Shown: positions 56,500-64,000 of the stretch, piece by piece
Position numbering within the stretch: the first letter of the stretch is position 1
Layout of the letters: every line of letters starts with the position of its first letter
Assembly: GCA_010015745.1 (NCBI GenBank)
Contig: ML978171.1
Location: 310,001-374,000, forward strand
DNA: 64,000 nucleotides
Origin: Setomelanomma holmii
Lineage: Eukaryota; Ascomycota; Dothideomycetes; Pleosporales; Phaeosphaeriaceae
Reading direction: 5' to 3'
The notes under the pieces: generated by a model
Told to the model about the DNA's origin: nothing
The model's database searches: none
The model's input: only the letters and a program-made list of their open reading frames with translations
Translations under genes and position numbers: made by a program

Positions 56500-57615
56500 A
56501 TTGCGGATGTTGTTTGACAAGATAGAACAATTCGGTGCTGATGTATCAAAGGCAGTGATCTTATACAGAGGCTTTCAATGGCTACAGATTTATCTTCATT
56601 GCGTTTGACTTAAACCCACTCCGTACTCTTGTGAATCTTGTACCCGAGTACTTGGCACCGCCTGCGTCAATGCACAGGGATAGCGCATTTCATCTCGATG
56701 TAATTGGGAACTGCCAATCACCGCTGCCAAGTCGTACGAGTACGCAGGTCGTCCTGCACTGGTAGGCCCGAGTGGCTCGCAGAACAATTTGGAGTCAGAG
56801 CAGATCCTACAACGTTATGTGGAATAAAGGACCCAATGAACGCTATGGGCTCGGCCGAATCCCGTTGTCCTTCCAATACGTAGAAGATTTGCGTCACGGA
56901 CTTGCCTATGCGCGGATAATCAAAAAAGCAAAGATCGAAGAGTACCATCAAGGTACTTGGCTGGCAGCGCATGCAGCATGCACAAAAATCGCTCGACGAG
57001 TTGGCGCCGCTCTCTGCAAAGGGTGCATGCCAACCGACTAGAGATCTCGGTTGCAGGTGAGTGCTGTAAATTTGGACATCGTGAAGCACGAACACGGGCT
57101 CGATGCGGAACAATTCGAGCCATTCAGGGACGATGATCTTGCGTGGTGATATCGTGAATGGGGCAGAGGTCCCGATCCCGCGGTGGCCTTGCAGACGAAG
57201 GATTCGCGCTAGTGCCGAAGTCGCAGGTACATTTGCCGTATCCTGCATGGGACGGCATCCTTCTCTCACCATCACGTCCCGCGGCAACAAGAAACGAGGA
57301 TTGCCACCACGCGTCTGTGGCATGTACAATGCCAAAAGAAGTCTTGTCAATAGGACCAGGAATGGAACATGTGTGGATCGTGTTGTATTGGTTCTATGGA
57401 AGGAGCAAGCTATGTACGAAGGCACGAGCTGGGTGCCAAGCCCAGAACGTACTAGCGCGAGAGGGAAGATGGGATGAAAACCTGGGGCAGAACACTAGAG
57501 GGCTACGGTATATCACCGTGCCTGACAAGTCTAGAACTGCTTCGCCGCAATCAATGCTACACGTATACTCCCTATTGCTGGTGCTCATGTAGTTTCCTTC
57601 CACCAACACCTCGAG
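56500..57615. other. Divergent interval, membrane protein / carboxylesterase
   Basis: 1.1 kb. A 235-codon open frame on the minus strand (56718-57425) and several smaller ones overlap here, with no family signature or splice support. Confidence 0.5.
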
Positions 57616-59334
57616 ATGCGCGTTCTCATCACTCTCGCAACTTGGGCTTGTGCCGTCAAGCTTTCATTGGCTGCACCAGAGCTGAGTTTTGAGAATGTTG
57701 AAACGCAAAATGGCCGCATTACAGGTCATCGATCACCGAAAGTGAAGGACGTCTGGGAGTATTTGGGGGTTCTATACGCCCAGCCTCCGCTCGGCGATTT
57801 ACGATTCGCAGCACCACAAACGTACAAGTCCAAGGGACCATACAGTGCGGCCAAATTTATACGCACATAAAGATCTTCACCCAAAGAATATGTGAACCTG
57901 TACTGACACGGGGAAAACAGGGATAGTATGTACGATATGCTTGTTTCTGGAAATAGCACGGCTGACCAGATCCAGTGACTGTTCCCAGCAAGCTGCCGTG
58001 CGACCTGCATTTCCTGGCTTCACCTCTCAAGCCTTTCGTATCTTGGCCTACTTCACTGGCGGCACTAGAACACAGCGGAGCGAGGACTGCCTCACCCTGA
58101 ACATTTGGTCCAAATCGACTGCCAAATCTTCCAAAGCAGGAAAGCCCGTCTTTGTTCTCTTCCATGGAGGACGTTAGTATGCTCTGTACACCGGTCACTA
58201 CCTATTACTAAATGAGAACAAGGATTCGCTGGCGGCAGTACCAATACTCCCTTCGCAAACGGGCAGTATCTTGCTGGCGCCGAAGACATTGTTGTTGTGT
58301 CCGCCAACTATCGCTTAAATACGTTCGGATTTCCTGGAGCCCCGGGTGCTGACACTAATCTTGGACTTCGAGATCAGCGTCTTGCCGTAGAATGGCTACA
58401 GAAGAACATCGCCAGCTTCGGAGAGAACCCTAAAAAGATAGTCATCGCTGGTCAATCGTCTGGCGGCGCCGCAGTGGACTGGTGGTCCTATGCATACAAG
58501 CAAAATCCCATCGCTCACGGGCTTATGTCGACCTCAGGAAATGCGTTCAGTTTTCCAATGAACACCCCTCAGAAGCAAAAAGACAACTGGTACGCGCTTT
58601 CTGCTGCACTTGGATGCGGTTCATCCGGCGATACACTTCAGTGCATGCGAAAGCAACCTTTCGAAGCAATCTCAGCGGCCGTGGCCAAAATCGCGCCTAG
58701 TCCAGGTGGAAGCCCGGTCCAATCCACACCTCCTTTTTACCCTATGGTTGACAACCAGACCATCTTTGCAGACTATCTTTCACTCGCGTCAGCCGGAAGC
58801 TTCGCAAAATTGCCCTACTTGCACGGCCACAACAACTACGAGCAGGCCTACTATGTAATTCCAGCATACGCCCAAGGTCGGAATGTGACCGAGGCACAGT
58901 CCGCTCAGTTCCTGCTTGAGTCTTTCGTCTGCCCCACGTCCTACGAAGCCAGACAGCGTGTCGCAGCGAAGGTGCCAACTTGGGTATACCGTTACTTCGG
59001 CGACTGGAACAACACACGCCTCTACTCAACGAGTGGCGCTTACCATGGCACCGAGTTGCATATGATACTTGGGAGCTCAGAAGACGCTAGTGGACTGCCA
59101 GCGTCGGAAGAACAGAGACAGACATCGAAAATTGCACAACGAGCAGTTGCTGCGTTTGCTGATGATCCCAAGAACGGTCTGAGCAAACTTGGTTGGCCCA
59201 AATTCGATCCTGCTAAGAACAGTTGGGCTGAGATTGCCGTGGGGAATGAGTCGAAGATAACATTTGCTAGGCCTGAGAAGTATAACAAGCCATGCTCGAA
59301 CATTACTTTGGCCGTTCTTTCGACTGTTTCCTGA
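57616..59334 (+). CDS. Secreted type-B carboxylesterase, first intron abnormal
   Basis: The signal peptide is MRVLITLATWACAVKLSLAA. Exon 1 codes EYLGVLYAQPPLGDLRFAAP. Exon 57976-58172 codes SEDCLTLNIW and VFVLFHGGR, intron 58173-58222 is clear, and the last exon (58223-59334) carries VVSANYRLNTFGFPGAPG, the nucleophile elbow IAGQSSGGAAV (Ser in GxSxG) and the His region YHGTELHMILG. The join between exon 1 and 57976 is the problem. Family sequence wants SAAKF|GYDCSQQ, which needs a donor at 57859 where the sequence is ATACGC, plus a 5-nt exon GGATA (57921-57925). A model with normal splice ends (donor 57845, acceptor 57920) stays open but inserts about 20 unfamiliar residues. The rest of the enzyme is intact. 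Substrate unknown; these are secreted alpha/beta-hydrolases. Confidence 0.82.
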
Positions 59335-59516
59335 GGGTAGACTGATAGTACCTGACGTCTCGAAGGAAGCATAGTAATCTATACACCAAAAATCATTATT
59401 CTCAACTCAGATCCACATCATACCAAAGAGAGCAGAGTGGTTTATTGGTGAGCAAGGCCATGCAGGTCGCAAACTAGTGGATTCTTTTCAAGATTTCTTT
59501 GCGAAAACGACTAGGA

Positions 59517-61379
59517 TTATGAAGCATTGGACTTGCCGATAAAGTACCCACGGATATCTTCACCCTGGTAGTCCCGCTGAACCTCAGATCCAAGTATGTC
59601 CGTATTCACTTGCTCGTCCGCTGCACTGGACTGCTCGTTCTGAGCTGTATCGTCAACAAGAGTATCATTTGCGTCGCTGTCGGCTTCTTCAGTTCTGATA
59701 TACTCTAACCAAGCATCCTTTGAAATCGACGGCTTGTTGTAGACCAAATCCAGACCATTCGGTGCCAGAGTTCGATCTCTCACAGTATCCATTCGATCCC
59801 AAGGATAGCCCATATCCTCGGTCGTACCCCAACAGCTGTTTGGTGTAAATTGTATTTTGATTGTTGCGAGAGCACTTTTGCGCGACACAGCACATTCTGC
59901 GAGCTCGCGTACCCAATTGGCCTCGGCTTCTCCAAAGTCGCACCAGCCCTCACTATGCTGATCATAAATGGAGAAGTCCCAAGCAAATGTTTTCAGGCTT
60001 GGACCAAGCACATTCGAGTGCTCGGACAGGAACTGTACAGGGTCACTGTGCATCTGCCATCTCGATAGCTGTAAGAACTCGAGGTTTGGGAAGAGCTTGG
60101 CGTTGAACAGACGGCTGCTGCCCTTACGCGAGAGATAGCCGATATCAATATGCTTTAGGGAGTGTTGGTGAGGAAGCAACCAACGTTCGAACATTGGATA
60201 GTCCATGGTATGTGGATTGTTGTAGAAGCTTCCAAACTCAAAATGAGTGAGAATGGCGGGCCATTGGAGGAGAAGTGATGTGGCACCAGGTGTTTCCTCG
60301 TAGTCGGATATGCGAAGTGATGTGAATGATGCAGTGCGACATTTCTAGATTCGAGTGACGTTAGTGAATAAACCGGCTTCCACATGCTGCATGCTTCATA
60401 AAACTACTCTTAGTGGTTTGCGTACCTCCGGTTCGAGTTCTAAAGGCCCAGGCTTCCGTTCTGATATACCATGAATTTGCAATGTTTTCAGTTTTGGGCA
60501 AGCAAGCCAGTTGACTATCGGGGGCAAGTAGAGACCCCAACCTTCTCTGTTGAGCGCCATTTGCTCCAGATCTTCGAACTTGGCCATCATTCGACGAAGT
60601 ATGCTCCATGTGCGTGAATCGCCCATTTTGCCAGCCCTATCGGATGCACTGACGCACTCGAATCCGCCATGTATGGACAGATATCTCACTCTTGTGAGCC
60701 AGTCTGCGAAGTCTAGGGCGACTGAGTAATTGTTTCCAAGACTTTTCTGCGGAATATCCGGAATGTGCATGTGCAGCGACCTTTTAACGAGATTGTTAGC
60801 TCGTATATTTGCATAGCCAATCGTGCACTAGACCGGCGGCATGACTGGTGAACGCCAGGCCATTAAATGGACCGTAGCACTTTAATGACTACCATGAGTG
60901 AAAACTGCTACCTACCTGCAATGCTGTCGAATATCCGCCCTCTCCCTCAGCGTGCGGTGAAGTTTGATGACTGGGACGCTGGGAGGCACCATTGCGTTTG
61001 GTGACTCAATACGAATGTCGTGGAACAGCAATGGCTGGGCAATCCGGGTCAATCTGTGGCAGACTCGTGAAAGTCGCAAGAGGACTTTGTTGTTGCAGGT
61101 GACCGTATGTGGCCATTGCAGGTATGATTCAACGTCAGGCTCACGAGCTGCAAGCTCGACAACTCGCAGTAACAGCTCATCCGGTAATTCAAAGATGAAG
61201 GTCTTTGCCGCTACTATACTTAAAGAAGTGTCAGATCGCGCAGCCGATCTCACGTCTTTATCGCTTGACGATCTATTGCAGTTCAGCGACATTGCTGGTA
61301 AGTCGGTGAACGTAAGATCACTGGTACTCGTAGAGCCGAGATGGGTCTGACGTAGGATCAACATGCTTGGAAGCACCAT
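59517..61379 (-). CDS. F-box protein with leucine-rich-type C-terminal region
   Basis: Three exons (60916-61379, 60426-60780, 59517-60344) give 548 residues; introns are 135 and 81 bp. The F-box is near residue 62: FELPDELLLRVVELAARE, then NKVLLRLSRVCHRLTRIAQP and LLFHDIRIES. The remainder shows irregular leucine-rich strands (LTRVRYLSIHGGFECV, LACPKLKTLQIHG, LFNAKLFPNLEFLQLSRWQM), as in fungal F-box proteins whose LRR-like part binds substrate. The tail is acidic (RTEEADSDANDTLVDDTAQN). It would act as a substrate adaptor of SCF (Skp1-Cul1) ubiquitin ligase. Splice phases agree at both joins. The first ATG is used; an ATG five codons downstream is equally possible. Such F-box genes are highly variable between fungi, so no orthologue is named. 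Confidence 0.8.
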
Positions 61380-62547
61380 GGATTGCGGAAGGAGTACTTA
61401 GATATACCGTAGTAAATGCTGCTCAATTGAGTGTTGTTGCCTGGAAAGTGCGATTGGTCCGTTCGCGACCCCACCATTGCGGCGCCTACCGCGCATAAGA
61501 ACCCTGCGACTAGCGAATCATCACCCAGCAAGCCTACTATATTATCTTATGTTCTTTCAAGAATTACTAAGACGTTGTTTATCATCTAGTATTGCAGCAA
61601 AGGGGATAATTTTATTAGGGTTCGGTAGGGGCGGCGTATTTCGTTCCTGAGATCTTTCCGCTTCACGACCACTTGCAGGCAAGTCCATTTCACCCCTATC
61701 GACATCCACTTATATTTCGCTCGCCTAGGGTCCGTTGATCGTTGACCGATCGAGTACGCTACCGTGCTGAGCTCCCGAATGCCTGCTTCAAACCAAGGTT
61801 GCATTCCCTCCAGGGCTGCATCTATCGAGACCATCTCCACTTCCTTGTCGTGACCGCTGGTGCGAACGGAGTTCCTTCACGTTCTGTCTACCATGGTACC
61901 GTCATAGAAGAGTGCTGACTCGTCCGCCAAATTCAACTCATGCTCACAGTCACATGCTCGGCGCGGTATGCGCAGCAGACACGACCGAGAAAGAGATGTG
62001 TAACATGTCCCACGAGAGTTCTCCAGGCTCGTTGTTCTGCTACATCACCGTCGTGAGCATTTCCTGTGATGAGTTTCACCGTGTCTGTCCAGTCAAGAGC
62101 ATTGGCAGCATATATGATCACGTGCATCAGGGACAGGCGAAGGTGTGAAAGCATGCGTGGCCTGCTCGGATTATTGCTTGATGCCACACTTGTGCCGGTG
62201 GAATGACAAAAGATCGTGGACGCGAGCATCTGTGATACAGTAAGCTCGGTGCACTGCATGACCCTCGCCACTGACCATCCAAGAGCATAGATCAAAGTGC
62301 AATCCGCTGCTACGACTAAGAGCTAGATGCAACTCGCAACCATGTCTCAGCTCTGCACACGAACTGTTATGGCCATGACTATAGTTCCGGCGGAGTGTCA
62401 GGTCTGGAGTCAAAGATGTGTACAAATCGATCAAGATACAGGCGTTTACCATTTTTACCATTCTCTTAACTCAATAACAGCAAGTGTGAACTATCGAATT
62501 TGCTACCCGTACCTTATCTTTACACTAGACATTGCGAAACATTCAAA
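61380..62547. other. 1.2-kb interval without a supported gene
   Basis: A minus-strand open frame at 61586-61840 has protein-like composition but no start context, homology or splice partner I could support. Nothing else seen. Confidence 0.45.
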
Positions 62548-63536
62548 ATGTCAGCCTCGACTCCGCACACCAAGACTTCCCTGCACATGCCGTCTAATGG
62601 CGAAGGAGGATTGAACATATTGAGGTGGGATAGATTCGACGCAGCTACAGCCGCCAAAGACAATGGAGGATTTTTCTGGGTCCTGCGAGCATCGGATACT
62701 TTTTCCAAGTTCGAACTTGGCAAGAAAGGCTTGACGACTTGTAAAACATATACAGATATATGTGAGGAAGCGACCAAAACACAAGACGGTGAAACAAAGA
62801 AAATGTGGTATGTGAAACGTGCTGGATTCCTCCAAAAGAACGAGAGGCAGATTTCGGTCGTCTCCGGGAACGTGCGGAAGAGAAAGACCTGCAGGTTTGG
62901 TGGGGTCCTCTCTGCAGTGAGGATGGAAGCTCAGAGGCTCAGCCATTGGGAACAACTTCTTATGGTACGTCGCGACTTGCCTTCATACAAAACAAGGCTC
63001 ATGAGGTATACTGCTAAAAAAAGCTATAGTGCTAGGTGTAATTCGAGATATCATAGCTGCGAGGAAGGGATTCGACGTGGAATACAGCAACGACAACGCG
63101 GGAATTCGGCAATGGAAACTGGGCGACATGACGACCGGTGACTCCGCAGATAGTCTCTATTCGGAAAGCAACTTGTGGGTCGTAACGATGAATCCCGGTG
63201 GAATTCTACAGTATACATGTGTCCGAGAAGTTGCTGTATGGTGTCTTAAACCAGGGCATAAGAAGTGGCGCATAGAGAACTACCGCTTGCCTGACGTGAG
63301 TGATGGGCTCCTCAACATACCTCGAAAGGACTTCCTCGAAAAGAGCCTTGACCACCCAAATTGGTTTGGCGGGAAGTCAGTCGCACTGGGCAACAAAACA
63401 AGTCAACGGCGTAGGTACGGATCATACTACTACCCTATCTTCCGCAGCCAAGGATCACCAGGTTCGTACTGACGTGCTAGCAGTGTGGGATGCTTACCTG
63501 AAGGAACGTCCGAACGATCGCTGGAGGTTTGTGTAA
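62548..63536 (+). CDS. Unrecognised protein, multi-exon, one unresolved frame change
   Basis: The ATG at 62548 (MSASTPHTKTSLHMPSNGEG) opens a frame with sensible sequence: RWDRFDAATAAKDNGGFFWV, FSKFELGKKGLTTCKTYTDI. The continuation KEREADFGRLRERAEEKDLQ and VWWGPLCSEDG lies in another frame. An 89-bp intron 62762-62850 (GTGAGG...GGCAG) would restore phase, but its signals are weak; a 2-base indel near 62804 is the alternative. Downstream joins are good: intron 62965-63029 (GTACGT...CTATAG) leads to VLGVIRDIIAARKGFDVEYS, DMTTGDSADSLYSESNLWV and EVAVWCLKPGHKKWRIENYR; intron 63411-63480 (GTAGGT, ACTGAC branch) leads to VWDAYLKERPNDRWRFV. I recognise no domain. No signal peptide or membrane helix is visible. 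The correct splicing of later exons argues for a real gene. Confidence 0.55.
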
Positions 63537-64000
63537 TGTGTGATCCCAGAGTTGGAGGATTGTGGGCAAGCCGTACTGGAAGCTGTTATGTACTGCTCGA
63601 TTCCTGGCTGCGAATCACATAACAGTGAGAAATTCTAGCGTGTTAGGCCGTACGACTTTCAAGCCGCTCTAACTTATCGTGCCGTCTACTGCTTTGCTCT
63701 AGTGTCTGTGCAAAGGATAAGCGAGGCCGCTTTTGTGGCCAGTATATTGCAAAATTCTGACCACCTCTTCCACATACGACCATAGGACGTTGAATATAGG
63801 CTTTCTTGACCCATCAGCTAAATATCACAGTGCTGGATGCGGTTCGCTTGCTGCAGAAGATAGATCCCCGGTTACATTATTGACGATGTCGTCCTTTGCT
63901 CCTGTACGACTTCATCCTCCTTTAGATTTTTGCAAACGAGAAGCAGCATTGACAAGGTACAGACTACATTGGGTACATGCCTGGGTCCCATTTTCGGTGC
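63537..64000. other. Right-edge sequence
   Basis: 464 bp after the last gene; no coding signal recognised before the window ends. Confidence 0.45.

Noticed and set aside
56718..57425. 235-codon open frame on the minus strand
   Set aside because: No recognised motif, no signal or splice support, mixed composition and overlapping open frames on the other strand. Treated as chance.
61586..61840. 84-codon minus-strand open frame with protein-like sequence
   Set aside because: Its frame is closed just upstream, no splice partner was found and no domain is recognisable. It could be a relic but cannot be supported.
1..64000. CRISPR arrays, bacterial operons, large transposons or AT-rich RIP islands
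   Set aside because: The window is a fungal nuclear region; no spaced direct repeats, no long terminal or inverted repeats with transposase, and no long compositional block were seen by eye.

Overview
This window is nuclear DNA from a filamentous ascomycete. Nearly every gene is split by short GT-AG introns, mostly 46-57 bp, with CTRAY-like branch sites just upstream of the acceptor. Genes are dense and on both strands. The gene set includes a CnxE molybdopterin fusion protein, GH131 and GH18 enzymes, CFEM, HET and rhodopsin-domain membrane proteins, and a cytochrome P450. That combination, with these intron sizes, suggests Pezizomycotina, most likely Dothideomycetes; the class is an inference from gene content.

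Bases 1-39,800 are mainly a housekeeping block. In order: a SNF2/RING ATPase (cut by the left edge), a vacuolar Ca2+/H+ exchanger, a Pmp3-family proteolipid with a long tail, mitochondrial 3-hydroxyisobutyrate dehydrogenase, RNA polymerase III subunit RPC37 head-to-head with DDB1, a small low-complexity protein, a TMEM42-like membrane protein, TFIIA small subunit head-to-head with V-ATPase c'' (VMA16), the CnxE molybdenum-cofactor protein, a SET-domain protein with a signal-like N-terminus, a Cys-rich single-pass membrane protein, an 83-residue conserved small protein, SYF1 head-to-head with V-ATPase subunit D (VMA8), a U1A/U2B''-type snRNP protein with a 7-nt micro-exon, an MFS transporter and a GH131 glucanase-like protein. 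I rebuilt exon structures by matching splice signals, reading phase and known family sequence. The recognised genes in this block close without a reading-frame defect.

Bases 40,500-64,000 are an accessory block: a broken HET-domain gene, a P450, a Golgi apyrase (a housekeeping gene), a CFEM protein, an intact HET gene, a GH18 chitinase with two frame breaks, a rhodopsin/PTH11-like membrane protein with one frame break, a carboxylesterase with an abnormal first intron, an F-box protein and an unrecognised protein with an unresolved frame change. Lesions cluster here and are absent from the left block. That looks like local gene decay, although assembly indels cannot be excluded from one sequence.

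I saw no CRISPR array, convincing tRNA or rRNA gene, intact transposon or long AT-rich RIP-type block. I found no clear undescribed multi-gene system. The most useful leads are the 7-nt micro-exon, the cluster of damaged accessory genes, the His-rich linker in CnxE and the paired divergent promoters.
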